This document shows positions 1 to 8,495 of a DNA stretch of 64,000 nucleotides, piece by piece. The stretch comes from Variovorax sp037204085 (GTDB lineage: Bacteria; Pseudomonadota; Gammaproteobacteria; Burkholderiales; Burkholderiaceae_C), in NCBI RefSeq assembly GCF_037204085.1, contig NZ_JBBCBW010000003.1:248001-312000 (forward strand), in the 5' to 3' direction. Both the position numbers and the translations under genes were made by a program. Under the pieces are notes generated by a model. The model was not told the origin of the DNA. It worked only from the letters and a program-made list of their open reading frames with translations, and made no database searches. Numbering within the stretch: position 1 is the stretch's first letter; each line of letters opens with the position of its first letter.

Positions 1-1
1 C

Positions 2-175
2 GCCCAGGGCGGAGATGCGGTGGCCACGGTGCGCGCTGGCTGGCGCGCCGATGCGCCGATCATCGTGAACTCGTCGCGCGCCATCATCTACGCCTCCTCT
101 GGCGACGATTTCGCCGAGGCGGCTAAAAAGGCCGCGCGCACCACGCGCGACGCTCTCGAAGCTGCGAAGCCCTGA
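2..175 (+). CDS. pyrF: Orotidine 5'-phosphate decarboxylase, C-terminal part
   Basis: The window opens inside this gene, and 57 codons plus the TGA stop are visible. The peptide runs through an AGWRADAPIIVNSSRAI-type segment, typical of the end of the subfamily 2 (longer) OMP decarboxylases that make UMP in pyrimidine synthesis. The phosphate-binding end of the barrel is seen; the catalytic Lys/Asp region lies outside the window. The gene converges with the regulator that follows. A short hairpin (171-190) overlaps its stop codon but has no T-run. Confidence 0.8.
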   Translation, partial: AQGGDAVATVRAGWRADAPIIVNSSRAIIYASSGDDFAEAAKKAARTTRDALEAAKP

Positions 176-185
176 AACCTGAGGT

Positions 186-920
186 TCAGGCGCGGCGGAG
201 CCGGGTAAAGGCCTCGAACTCCCAATTCCGCATGCCCAGCAGCAGCGTGTAGCCCTCGCGGTCCTTGGCCGAGAGCTTCTGGTCCGTCTGGTGCTGCTGC
301 GCAAAGTCTTGCGCCACGCGCTGCAGGCGCTCCAAAAACGCCGGCGCCAATGAGCGGCTGATGGAGCCGTGCACCAGCAGCAGCCCCTCGGCCGGGCCGT
401 CGAAGCCGCCGCGGTAGTAGTCGAGCACCACGTTCTCGCGAAAGAACTCCATCACCGGGCCGTGCGGCCGCCAGCGGAAGGTCTTGGCCAGCTTCAGCCG
501 GTAGCGGTTGAGCGGCCGCAGTTCGATGATGCCGATGCGGTCCAGCTGCGCCAGGAAGCCGATGCATTCCGCCTCGGTGATCCGGTACGAAGCCACGATC
601 TGCTCCAGAGTCCACTGGCTCAGCACGCTGATGGCCACCAGCAGCAGCTTCTTGTCCTTGACCACCGCCCTTTCCTGCTCCTGCGTGAGCTCCTTCAACA
701 GCGGCTGGGCGTCGGCCACGCGGCGGGCCAGCTCGGCAAAGTCGATCTTGAGCGCACGGCAGATCGCGTCGACGCGCGACAGCGGCATGTCGCTCTTGGC
801 CAGCATGCGCTTTACGCTGGATTCCGCCATGTCGAGCGACCGCGCCAGGTCGGCATAGGTCATTCGGGCGCTCTTGAGTTCATTCTTGAGGGCTTGGACG
901 AGGTCGACGGTGGTGCTCAT
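186..920 (-). CDS. XRE-family helix-turn-helix transcriptional regulator
   Basis: A 244-residue protein. Residues about 8-65 form a Cro/CI-type helix-turn-helix (MTYADLARSLDMAESSVKRML, then SRVDAICRALKIDFAELA). The rest, about 80-244, is alpha-helical with a possible second winged-helix-like stretch near 100-150 (WTLEQIVASYRITEAECIGFLAQLDRIGII). It has no recognisable enzyme motif or membrane segment. It is transcribed alone and is divergent from the ceramidase-like gene, with about 140 bp between them, so it may control itself or that gene. Ligand and target are unknown. Confidence 0.75.
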   Translation of the reverse strand: MSTTVDLVQALKNELKSARMTYADLARSLDMAESSVKRMLAKSDMPLSRVDAICRALKIDFAELARRVADAQPLLKELTQEQERAVVKDKKLLLVAISVLSQWTLEQIVASYRITEAECIGFLAQLDRIGIIELRPLNRYRLKLAKTFRWRPHGPVMEFFRENVVLDYYRGGFDGPAEGLLLVHGSISRSLAPAFLERLQRVAQDFAQQHQTDQKLSAKDREGYTLLLGMRNWEFEAFTRLRRA

Positions 921-1061
921 GAAAGATGGCTTGTGCGGAGAGGGGTATCGAAAAAGGATACCGAAAGGTGTGAATTAATGCCTCGTATCGATTCTCGATG
1001 CCTACAGAGAGGCTGGCAACTAAATTCCGCGGCTCGTACCACCCAACCAACGAGGTCCGCC

Positions 1062-1919
1062 ATGTTCCTGCCCACTCTCAGCCGCCGCGAACGCGGGCTG
1101 CTTTTCACCTTTGCGCTGCTCGCGCTGGTGGCTTTGTTCGGCCCCGCGCTGCCCGCGGCCGACGTGGCAATTGCCTCGGTGTTTGCCGACAACCGCGCCT
1201 GGCAAGGCCTGCCCAATGCGATGGACGTGCTGAGCAACCTGCCGTTTCTGCTGATCGGCTGCTGGGGCCTGTACCGGCTCAACCGCATCGACCGGGCCCA
1301 TCAGCAGGCGCTGGCCCAGTTTCCCCTGGCACCCCCGGCCAGCGACCCGCCGGACAACACGCTCGATTGCGCCTGGCTGTTCTTCGCGGGCCTGATCGCC
1401 ACCGCCGCGGGCTCGGCCTTCTATCACCTGCTGCCGGACGCGCCCCGCCTTGCGGCCGACCGCGCCGGCATGGCCGTGGCCTTTGCCGGGCTGATCGGCA
1501 TTGCGGTCTGCGAGCGCGTGAGCCAGCGTGCGGGCTGGCCGGCGGCCTGGTTCGTGCTGACGGCGGGGTTGCTCGCGGCCGAGGTGGTCCAGGAGACCGG
1601 CAATGTCCTGCCCTGGGCCCTGGTGCAGTTCGGCGGCATGGCGCTGGTGCTGACGCTTGCGCTGGCCACGCCGATGCGCGGCGCGGTCGGCCTCAAGCTA
1701 GGCTGGGTGATCTTCTTCTACGCGGCGGCCAAGGCTTTCGAGCTGGCGGACCACCAGGTCTATGAAGCGTCCGGGCAGCTGATCTCCGGCCACAGCCTCA
1801 AGCACCTGGTGGCGGCGCTGGCGGGCCTGCCGGTACTGGCGGCGCTCAGGAAGCTCGACGTGAGCTGGCGCGGCACCCTGCTGCGGCACAATCCCGACGC
1901 AGCCGCCCTGACGGCCTGA
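1062..1919 (+). CDS. Ceramidase-like (CREST superfamily) integral membrane protein
   Basis: A 285-residue hydrophobic protein with about seven membrane segments. The motifs match the alkaline ceramidase/CREST fold: MDVLSNLPFLLIG near residue 45, AFYHLLPDAPRLAADR near 115-130, and SGHSLKHLVAAL near 240. In this superfamily the His and Asp residues of these motifs bind a catalytic zinc. The substrate is unknown; a lipid amide or other membrane hydrolase role is inference. The ATG at 1062 is chosen because the longer upstream frame is not hydrophobic and overlaps the divergent regulator. The stop is 14 bp before the next gene, so the two are probably co-transcribed. Confidence 0.65.
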   Translation: MFLPTLSRRERGLLFTFALLALVALFGPALPAADVAIASVFADNRAWQGLPNAMDVLSNLPFLLIGCWGLYRLNRIDRAHQQALAQFPLAPPASDPPDNTLDCAWLFFAGLIATAAGSAFYHLLPDAPRLAADRAGMAVAFAGLIGIAVCERVSQRAGWPAAWFVLTAGLLAAEVVQETGNVLPWALVQFGGMALVLTLALATPMRGAVGLKLGWVIFFYAAAKAFELADHQVYEASGQLISGHSLKHLVAALAGLPVLAALRKLDVSWRGTLLRHNPDAAALTA

Positions 1920-1933
1920 GGAGAATTCTTCGA

Positions 1934-3922
1934 ATGACAACCCCCGCCGCTGCTGCGACTGCCGCCACCGCGCCCCACGAGGCGAACGCGCACGCCAACC
2001 AGTTCGCGCTTCTCAAGCAGCGCCGCTTCGCGCCTTTCTTCTGGACGCAGTTCGCGGGTGCTGCGAACGACAACCTCTTCAAGTTCGCCTTTACCGTCAT
2101 GGTGACCTACCAGCTCCAGCTGAGCTGGATGCCGCCGGCCATGGCGGGCCTGGTGATCGGTGCGCTGTTCATCCTGCCGTTTCTGCTGTTCTCGGCCACG
2201 GCGGGGCAGCTCACCGACAAGTTCGACAAGACGAAGATCATCCGGTTCGTGAAGAACTTCGAGATCGCGATCATGCTGATTGCGACATGGGGCTTCATGC
2301 GCGCCGATGCGGTGGTGCTGCTGGGCTGCGTGTTCCTCATGGGCCTGCATTCCACGCTGTTCGGCCCGGTCAAGTTCGCCTACCTGCCGCAGGTGCTCGA
2401 CTCGCGCGAGCTCACGGGCGGCAACGGCATGGTCGAGATGGGCACCTTCGTCGCCATCCTGCTCGGGCAGGTGGCGGGCGGGCTGCTGGTGGCGCTGCCG
2501 CAAATCGGCCACACCACGGTGGCGGTGGCCTGCGTGCTGCTGGCATTGGTCGGACGCGGCGTGGCGCAGGCCATTCCGCAGGCACCGGCCACCGACCCGG
2601 GGCTGGTGATCAACTGGAACCCGTTCAGCGAGACGTGGCGCAACCTCAAGCTCGCGCACGGCAATATCGTGGTGTTCCGTTCGCTGCTGGGCATTTCGTG
2701 GATGTGGTTCTTCGGCGCGGTCTTCTTGAGCCAGTTCCCCAGCTTTGCGAAGGAAGTGCTGCATGGCGACGAGCAGGTGGCCTCGCTGCTGCTGGTGGTG
2801 TTCTCGGTGGGCATCGGCATCGGCTCGCTGCTGTGCGAGACGCTGAGCCGCCGGCAGGTCGAAATCGGGCTGGTGCCGCTGGGCGCCATCGGCATGAGCG
2901 TGTTCGCCATCGACCTGTACTTTGCATCGCGCGGGTTGCCGCCCGCACCCGCGGCGGCGGGTGCTCATGCCGCCTCGGCGGTCATGGGGCTGGGCGCCTT
3001 CGTGAGCCAGGCTGCGCACTGGCGCGTGATGGCCGACCTGGCGCTGCTGTCGCTCTTCGCGGGGCTGTACAGCGTGCCGATGTATGCGCTGATCCAGCTG
3101 CGCAGCCAGCCCACGCATCGCGCGCGGATCATTGCGGCCAACAACATCCTCAACGCACTGTTCATGATCGGCAGCTCGGTGCTCGCGGGCGCATTGCTCG
3201 GCGCCGGCTTCACCATTCCGCAGATCTTCCTGTTCACCGGCATTGCAAACGCGCTGGTGGCGTTCTACATCTTCATGCTGGTGCCCGAGTACCTACTGCG
3301 CTTCATCGCGTGGATGCTGTCGCACTTCGTCTATCGCTTCGAGATCAAGGGCGACGAGCACATTCCCACCGAAGGCGCGGCGGTGCTGGTGTGCAACCAC
3401 GTGAGCTTCATCGACGCCATCTTGCTGATGGCGGCGAGCCCACGGCCCATCCGTTTCATCATGGACCACCGGATCTTCAAGGTACCGGTGCTCGGCTGGC
3501 TGTTCAAGCTGGCCAAGGCCATCCCCATCGCGCCGCAGAAGGAAGACCCCGCCGCCTATGAAGCCGCCTTTGCCCGGGCGCTGCAGGTGCTGCGCGAGGG
3601 CGACCTGCTGGCGATCTTTCCCGAAGGCGCCATCACCCGCGACGGCAAGCTGCAGCCGTTCAAGGGCGGCGTGATGAAGATCATCGAAAGCGCGCGCGCC
3701 GAAGGCCTCGAGCCGCCGGTGATCCCGATGGCGCTGACCAACCTCTGGGGCTCGTACTTCAGCCGCATCGAGTTGCGCGGCGGCCAGAACGTGGCCATGG
3801 CCAAGCCTTTCCGCCGCGGCTTCTTCAGCCGCGTGGGGCTGAACGTCGGCCACGCGGTGCCGCCGGTCGAAGTGCAGCCCGAGGCGTTGCAGCAGCGCGT
3901 GAGCGGGTTGCTGGCAGCCTGA
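1934..3922 (+). CDS. LplT-like MFS transporter fused to 1-acyl-glycerol-3-phosphate acyltransferase
   Basis: A 662-residue fusion. Residues 1 to about 430 are an MFS permease resembling the lysophospholipid flippase LplT, with FWTQFAGAANDNLFKFA near the start. Residues about 450-650 are a PlsC-type acyltransferase with NHVSFID (HX4D motif) and FPEGAITRDG (glycerophosphate-binding motif). In enterobacteria LplT and Aas work together to bring lysophospholipids in and reacylate them. Here transporter and acyltransferase are one chain, but the AMP-dependent acyl-ACP synthetase domain of Aas is absent. The acyl donor must come from elsewhere or be acyl-CoA/ACP directly. The probable role is inner-membrane phospholipid repair. 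Confidence 0.85.
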   Translation: MTTPAAAATAATAPHEANAHANQFALLKQRRFAPFFWTQFAGAANDNLFKFAFTVMVTYQLQLSWMPPAMAGLVIGALFILPFLLFSATAGQLTDKFDKTKIIRFVKNFEIAIMLIATWGFMRADAVVLLGCVFLMGLHSTLFGPVKFAYLPQVLDSRELTGGNGMVEMGTFVAILLGQVAGGLLVALPQIGHTTVAVACVLLALVGRGVAQAIPQAPATDPGLVINWNPFSETWRNLKLAHGNIVVFRSLLGISWMWFFGAVFLSQFPSFAKEVLHGDEQVASLLLVVFSVGIGIGSLLCETLSRRQVEIGLVPLGAIGMSVFAIDLYFASRGLPPAPAAAGAHAASAVMGLGAFVSQAAHWRVMADLALLSLFAGLYSVPMYALIQLRSQPTHRARIIAANNILNALFMIGSSVLAGALLGAGFTIPQIFLFTGIANALVAFYIFMLVPEYLLRFIAWMLSHFVYRFEIKGDEHIPTEGAAVLVCNHVSFIDAILLMAASPRPIRFIMDHRIFKVPVLGWLFKLAKAIPIAPQKEDPAAYEAAFARALQVLREGDLLAIFPEGAITRDGKLQPFKGGVMKIIESARAEGLEPPVIPMALTNLWGSYFSRIELRGGQNVAMAKPFRRGFFSRVGLNVGHAVPPVEVQPEALQQRVSGLLAA

Positions 3923-3942
3923 CGCGCAGAGGCAAGGCCTCG

Positions 3943-3961
3943 CCGGCGCGCAAGGCGCCGG
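3943..3961 (+). terminator. Possible terminator hairpin after the transporter-acyltransferase gene
   Basis: A 7-bp GC stem (CCGGCGC / GCGCCGG) with a 5-nt loop lies 20 bp past the stop. Only a weak T-rich stretch (TATCTTTT) follows a few bases later, so termination is plausible but not strongly supported. Confidence 0.35.
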
Positions 3962-4078
3962 AAAGTATCTTTTCGGGATACCAGTAGCGGCTCAAACCGG
4001 AACTGGCCGAAGCATTTGATCCTCGCGGTGCGGGGGCGAACCATCATTCGCCCACCTTCACTACGCCGCGAGGCATTC

Positions 4079-4582
4079 ATGCAAACCTTCCCTTCCACCA
4101 CTGTTTCGATCCAGCGCGATACGCGGGCCTGGCAGCTGCAGGTCTGGGCTTCTTTCGCCATTGCCGTGTTCCTGTGCGCCACCGGCTTGAGCTGGCTGCC
4201 GGGCGAGGCGCTGGACCGTGCGTTCATGGTGATGGGCTATGTGTTCTGCCTGAGCACCGCCTTCATGCTGGCCAAGTTCATCCGCGACAACCAGCATGCG
4301 GACGCCGGTGGCAGCGCAAGCCGCGACGTGCCGATGTGGCGCCTGGTGGTCTGGGGCAGCTTTTTCACCGCCATGGGCCTGACCGGCTGGGGCCTGGTGC
4401 GCATGGAGATCAACGATGCCTACAAGGCCTTCCTGGGCGTGAGCTGGCTGTTCTTGATCAGCTCGGCCTTCACGCTGGCCAAGACGCTGCGAGACCGCCA
4501 CGAAGCCGACCTGGTCGAAGCGCGCCTGCAAGGCCGCCGTGCCGCCCGCCAGGAAGCAGCTGCTGCCGGCTCGGCCGAATGA
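4079..4582 (+). CDS. YiaA/YiaB-type inner membrane protein
   Basis: A 167-residue protein with four predicted membrane segments arranged as two similar halves (WQLQVWASFAIAVFLCATG... and MWRLVVWGSFFTAMGLTGWG...). Each half ends in a charged loop with F(M/T)LAK(F/T)(I/L)RD. This duplicated pattern is that of the YiaAB two-helix domain. Function in the family is not established. The first Met of the longer frame (4016) is not preferred: the ATG at 4079 follows a GCGAGG sequence, and the family starts here. It leads a cluster of envelope genes reading the same way. Confidence 0.65.
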   Translation: MQTFPSTTVSIQRDTRAWQLQVWASFAIAVFLCATGLSWLPGEALDRAFMVMGYVFCLSTAFMLAKFIRDNQHADAGGSASRDVPMWRLVVWGSFFTAMGLTGWGLVRMEINDAYKAFLGVSWLFLISSAFTLAKTLRDRHEADLVEARLQGRRAARQEAAAAGSAE

Positions 4583-4635
4583 GCGCGGCTCCTTCACTTT
4601 GCTTTGACCCGCACTTCAACCAACGAAAGACCGTC

Positions 4636-5103
4636 ATGAAAAAGTCGATTGCTGCTCTCCTCGTCGCTGCCTGCACCGCGTTCGCCGGCGCCGCGCTTCC
4701 CCTTCATGCCCAGGCCCAGAACCACGCTTCGGAGGCTTCGGCCGCCCTCTCGCTGCTGCCGGTGGCCTCGGTGGTGGGGGCTGCATCCGCCGTCGGGGCT
4801 TCGGCTACGGCAGTGGTCGCGGTGCCGGCCGCGCTTTCGGTGGGCGGCTCGGTGCTCGCCGTGGTGGCGGCCGAGGCTTCGGCCGACGGCACCGTCTACG
4901 TGCTGGAGCGTGCGTCCGATGGCGCCCGCGCCAGTGTCAAGGTCATGGGCCGCGCCGCCAACGGCGTGTCCGCCTCGGTCGGCACGGGCGTGCTGGTCAG
5001 CGTGATCGGCACCGGCATCGTGCTGTCGGCCGCGGGCGACGTGCTGGCCTTTGTGCCCAATGCCATCGGCCGCGCGCTGTTGCACAACGAGAGGCTGTCA
5101 TGA
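4636..5103 (+). CDS. Small secreted, Ala/Ser/Val-rich protein of unknown function
   Basis: A 155-residue protein with a clear signal peptide (MKKSIAALLVAACTAFAGAALPLHAQAQ, cleavage likely after residue 26-28). The mature part is low in complexity, rich in Ala, Val, Ser and Gly, with two long glycine/alanine hydrophobic stretches (about 40-85 and 115-145) that may sit in a membrane. I recognise no family. Its TGA overlaps the ATG of the DUF2145 gene (ATGA at 5100-5103), so the two are translationally coupled and probably act together. Confidence 0.6.
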   Translation: MKKSIAALLVAACTAFAGAALPLHAQAQNHASEASAALSLLPVASVVGAASAVGASATAVVAVPAALSVGGSVLAVVAAEASADGTVYVLERASDGARASVKVMGRAANGVSASVGTGVLVSVIGTGIVLSAAGDVLAFVPNAIGRALLHNERLS

Positions 5104-5903
5104 AGCGCACTCTCGTCCAGGCGGTTTTTCCGGCGCTCCTGGCGCTTGCAGCGGCGCTGCCGCTGCAAGCGCAGGCCGGCCGCTCCTGCGAGCAGGCCAA
5201 GCCGACCGCCGAGTTGATCGTCAAGGGCATGCAGCTGGCCGAGCGTACGTCGCAGCAGCTGGATGCGAGCGGCGCCCGCGTCGTGCTGCTTGCCCGTGCC
5301 GGGCAAGACCTGGGCAAGTACGGCCTGCGCTATTCGCACCTGGGCATCGCCTACAAGACCGAGCAAGGTCCATGGCGCGTAGTGCATAAGCTCAACCAGT
5401 GCGGCACGGCCGTGGCCGCGGTCTACCGGCAGGGGCTCGGCGAGTTCTTTCTTGACGACCTCTGGCGCTACGAGGCGGCCTGGGTAGTGCCGGCTCCGCA
5501 GGTGCAGGCGCAGTTGCTGGCCGCGCTGCAAGAGCCGCCGTCCCGCATCGTGCGGCTGAACGTGGCGCCCTACAGCATCGTGAGCTACGTCTGGGGGCAG
5601 AAGTACCAGCAGTCGAACCAGTGGGCCGTCGAGACGCTGGCCGCGGCCATGGAGCCCGCCACCATTGGCAGCCGCGGGCAGGCGCAGGCGTGGATGCAGT
5701 TCAAGGGCTACGAACCGACGGCACTGCGGCTCGGCCCGCTCACTCGTCTGGGCGGCCGCGTGGGGTCCGCCAATGTGGCGTTCGACGATCACCCGAACGA
5801 CAAGCGGTTTTCGGACCGCATCGAAACGGTCACGGTCGATTCGGTATTCGCGTGGCTGCCGCGCGCGGGGTTGGGTGCGGCGCCGGTAGCGTTCAAGCTG
5901 TAG
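5100..5903 (+). CDS. DUF2145 family periplasmic protein
   Basis: A 267-residue protein with a signal peptide ending near residue 26 (LPLQAQAGRS). The body matches the conserved uncharacterised DUF2145 family: an RYSHLGIAYK motif near residue 79, a HKLNQCGTA motif near 98, and WAVETLA near 177. The Cys/His-containing segments resemble the layout of papain-like NlpC/P60-fold amidases, but I treat that only as a possibility. It overlaps the upstream secreted protein by 4 nt. The family's substrate is unknown. Confidence 0.65.
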   Translation: MKRTLVQAVFPALLALAAALPLQAQAGRSCEQAKPTAELIVKGMQLAERTSQQLDASGARVVLLARAGQDLGKYGLRYSHLGIAYKTEQGPWRVVHKLNQCGTAVAAVYRQGLGEFFLDDLWRYEAAWVVPAPQVQAQLLAALQEPPSRIVRLNVAPYSIVSYVWGQKYQQSNQWAVETLAAAMEPATIGSRGQAQAWMQFKGYEPTALRLGPLTRLGGRVGSANVAFDDHPNDKRFSDRIETVTVDSVFAWLPRAGLGAAPVAFKL

Positions 5904-5951
5904 TTGCAAACGGAGCCTTAGCGCTTCGAAACGAAAACGAGGAAGAAAAAA

Positions 5952-7061
5952 ATGAGCAAGTCATTGCGCCTGTCCGAAAAGTGGTTTCGCCGCGGGCTGT
6001 GGCTGGTGGCCCTGGTGTTCGCAAGCTTCCTGATCGGGCTTGGCGGCACCGTCGTGGGTGACCTGCCGCAGGTCGAGCGGGCGCTGGAGCTGGACGACTT
6101 CATCGACCGTGCCGCGGCCGAGCCGCTGCGCAACACGATCAAGGCGGCGGAACAGACCGAGCTCGTCGCAACACGGGAGCTCGAGCAGGTTCGCCTGCAG
6201 CTCAGCGCCGCGCAGCAGGCCAGTGCCAACGCCCGCGAAACCTTCGCCAACTGGATAGCCACGCGGCGCGCCACAGCGCAGCCCGACCAGGACACGGAAC
6301 TCATTGCGCGCACCAAGGCGCTCGACTCCTTCAAGCAAAAGGAAGACGAGGTTCAACGGCAGGTGAATGCGCAGCACCAGATCGTGCTCGACGCGCGGCA
6401 GGGCGAGCAGCGTGCCCGCGAATCGCTCGCCGTGCTGGAGCGCGCCGCCCAGGACAAGCTGGAGGCCGAGTACCGCCGCGTCGAGCTGCGCGTGTTCGGC
6501 TACAGGCTTGCGCTCACGCTGCCCCTGCTGGCGGTGGCGGGCTGGTTGTTCGTGAAGAAGCGCAAGGGCACTTATTGGCCCTTTGTCTGGGGCTTCATCT
6601 TCTTTGCGCTGTTTGCTTTCTTCGTCGAGCTGGTGCCCTACATGCCGAGCTACGGCGGCTACGTGCGCTACGTGGTGGGCATCCTGGTCACGGTGCTCGT
6701 GGGGCGCTACGCCATCGTCGCGCTGAACCGCTACCTTGCCCGCCAGAAGCTGGCCGAGCAGCAGCCCGACCAGGTGCGGCGCGAAGAGCTCAGCTACGAC
6801 ACCGCGCTCACGCGGCTCGGCAAGAACGTGTGCCCCGGTTGCGAACGGCCGGTGGACCTGAAGAACAACGAGATCGACTTTTGCCCGCATTGCGGCATCG
6901 GCCTGTTCGATCATTGCGGCCAGTGCGAAACCCGCAAGAGCGCGTTCTCGAAGTTCTGCCATGCCTGCGGTACGTCCGCCGCGGCGCAGGTGCCGCTCGC
7001 ATCGGCCGCGGAGTCTGCGGATTCGTTCACATCCGGCGCGGCGGTTCGGCCCGCCGTGTAG
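5952..7061 (+). CDS. Membrane protein with periplasmic coiled coil and C-terminal double zinc ribbon
   Basis: A 369-residue protein. One N-terminal membrane helix (about 14-36) is followed by a long charged coiled coil (about 45-180, heptad-rich Glu/Gln/Arg). Three further helices follow (about 185-265). The cytoplasmic tail holds two zinc-ribbon knuckle pairs, CPGC/CPHC and CGQC/CHAC (about 297-345). The tail suggests metal-dependent protein or nucleic-acid contacts inside the cell, linked to a coiled coil on the other side of the membrane. No family function is known to me. It lies 48 bp after the DUF2145 gene in the same direction. Confidence 0.55.
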   Translation: MSKSLRLSEKWFRRGLWLVALVFASFLIGLGGTVVGDLPQVERALELDDFIDRAAAEPLRNTIKAAEQTELVATRELEQVRLQLSAAQQASANARETFANWIATRRATAQPDQDTELIARTKALDSFKQKEDEVQRQVNAQHQIVLDARQGEQRARESLAVLERAAQDKLEAEYRRVELRVFGYRLALTLPLLAVAGWLFVKKRKGTYWPFVWGFIFFALFAFFVELVPYMPSYGGYVRYVVGILVTVLVGRYAIVALNRYLARQKLAEQQPDQVRREELSYDTALTRLGKNVCPGCERPVDLKNNEIDFCPHCGIGLFDHCGQCETRKSAFSKFCHACGTSAAAQVPLASAAESADSFTSGAAVRPAV

Positions 7062-7151
7062 CGGGAGCGCCGCAGGGCCGTGCTACAACGTCCGGCGGCG
7101 ACACAACTGTTGCCGCAAGTTTTCAGTTCTCAACATTGACGGAGCACACGC

Positions 7152-7532
7152 ATGAGCATTTTCGGCAGCATTCTTTCCAAGATTTTCCCGTCCGCGAACG
7201 CCGCCACCGCCCCTGCTGCTCCGGCAGCACCGGCGCCCGCCGGCGCACCCGCTGCTGCGGCACCGCCGCCAGCCATCACCGTGGTGGACGTCGAGGCCCT
7301 GCTCGACGGCATGCCCGGCGCAAGCAGCCTGAACTGGCGCACTTCCATCGTCGACCTGATGAAGCTGCTGGGCCTGGACAGCAGCCTCGACGCGCGCAAG
7401 CAGCTCGCGGCCGAACTCAGCTATGGCGCGGACACCAGCGACAGCGCGAAGATGAACATCTGGCTGCACCGCCAGGTCATGACCAAGCTGGCTGCCAACG
7501 GCGGCAAGGTGCCGGCCGAACTGCGCGACTGA
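7152..7532 (+). CDS. DUF3597 domain-containing protein
   Basis: A 126-residue protein. The N-terminus (MSIFGSILSKIF) is followed by an Ala/Pro linker (about 15-45) and then the compact DUF3597 domain (about 48-124: VVDVEALLDGMPGASSLNW, SIVDLMKLLGLDSSLDARKQLA). This domain often sits alone or behind peptidoglycan-binding modules, and its function is unknown. The linker's composition suggests an exported or surface role, but no classical signal peptide is seen. It ends before a strong bidirectional terminator. Confidence 0.7.
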   Translation: MSIFGSILSKIFPSANAATAPAAPAAPAPAGAPAAAAPPPAITVVDVEALLDGMPGASSLNWRTSIVDLMKLLGLDSSLDARKQLAAELSYGADTSDSAKMNIWLHRQVMTKLAANGGKVPAELRD

Positions 7533-7551
7533 TCTTCGTTGTCGACCCAGC

Positions 7552-7578
7552 AAAAAGCCCGGCATGCCGGGCTTTTTT
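7552..7578. terminator. Bidirectional rho-independent terminator
   Basis: The perfect stem AGCCCGGC/GCCGGGCT is flanked by A5 on one side and T6 on the other. It separates the convergent DUF3597 (+) and SDR (-) genes and can serve both. Confidence 0.9.
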
Positions 7579-7581
7579 GCT

Positions 7582-8370
7582 TCAGGTCCAGCCGGCGTCC
7601 ACCACGAAGTCTTGCGCGGTGCACATTTTCGAATCGTCGGCGGCCAGGAACAGTGCCATGGCGGCAATGTCCTCGGCCATCACGCGGCCCGGCAGGCACT
7701 GGGCCGCATCGATCTCGGCGCCGGACTCGGGCTTGACCCACAGCTTGATCTGCCGTTCGGTCATCACCCACCCCGGCACGATCGAATTGACGCGGATGTT
7801 CTCTTTGCCCAGGTCTCGCGCCAGCGACCGCGTGAGTCCGCGCGCCGCGGCCTTGCAGGCCTGGTAGACGGGGTAGCCCCGGCCCTTGATCATCCAGCTG
7901 ATCGAGCCGAAGTTGATGATCGAGCCGCCGCCCAGTGCGCGCATGTCGTCGGCCACGGCCTGCGCGGCGAAGAACTGGTGCTTGAAGTTGACGGCCACGA
8001 GCCGGTCGAAATCTTCGCTGGTCACGTCGGCCATTTCATGGCGGCGGTCGTTGGCCGCATTGTTCAGCAGCACGCCGATAGGGCCGAATTGCGCGCGCAC
8101 CGCGGCAATGGCGGCGGCCAGCGCCGCAGTGTCGGTCACGTCGCACTCGCAGAACAGCACGGGGCTGCCGCCCTGGAGTTGGGCCGCGAGCGCACGGCCT
8201 GCCGCGGCATCGAGGTCACAGAAGCCAACTTTCGCGCCTTGGTTGTGGAAGGCCCGCACCAGCGCTTCGCCGATGCCGGTGGCGCCGCCAGAGATGAACA
8301 CGGCGCGGCCAGCCAGCGAGGGATAGCGGGCGGTGTATGCGGTAGGTGATGATGAAGAAGCGGTGGTCAT
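7582..8370 (-). CDS. Short-chain dehydrogenase/reductase (SDR)
   Basis: A 262-residue classical SDR. The cofactor motif SGGATGIG is near residue 27, an acidic CDLD follows the second strand (favouring NAD), and NNAAND is near 107. Catalytic Ser is in NFGSISW (about 153) and the Tyr-Lys pair is in YQACK (about 168-172). The overall pattern resembles sugar dehydrogenases of the galactose/arabinose type more than fatty-acid ketoreductases, but the substrate cannot be fixed from sequence. It is transcribed alone. The 125-bp upstream gap holds two small dyads (8387-8396 and 8422-8438). Confidence 0.75.
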   Translation of the reverse strand: MTTASSSSPTAYTARYPSLAGRAVFISGGATGIGEALVRAFHNQGAKVGFCDLDAAAGRALAAQLQGGSPVLFCECDVTDTAALAAAIAAVRAQFGPIGVLLNNAANDRRHEMADVTSEDFDRLVAVNFKHQFFAAQAVADDMRALGGGSIINFGSISWMIKGRGYPVYQACKAAARGLTRSLARDLGKENIRVNSIVPGWVMTERQIKLWVKPESGAEIDAAQCLPGRVMAEDIAAMALFLAADDSKMCTAQDFVVDAGWT

Positions 8371-8495
8371 GGCGTTTAGCGTAGCGGATGTACATCTGCA
8401 GGCGAACCCGGTTTACTCCTGCGTACCTCCGGTGTACGTGGCGTATGGCTTCCGGCATGTGGGCAGCGGGCGCCTGCGTGGGTAGGCTTGATGCC

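Noticed and set aside
171..190. Terminator at the pyrF end
   Set aside because: The hairpin CCTGAA ... TTCAGG overlaps the stop codon and has no T-run; too weak to list as a terminator.
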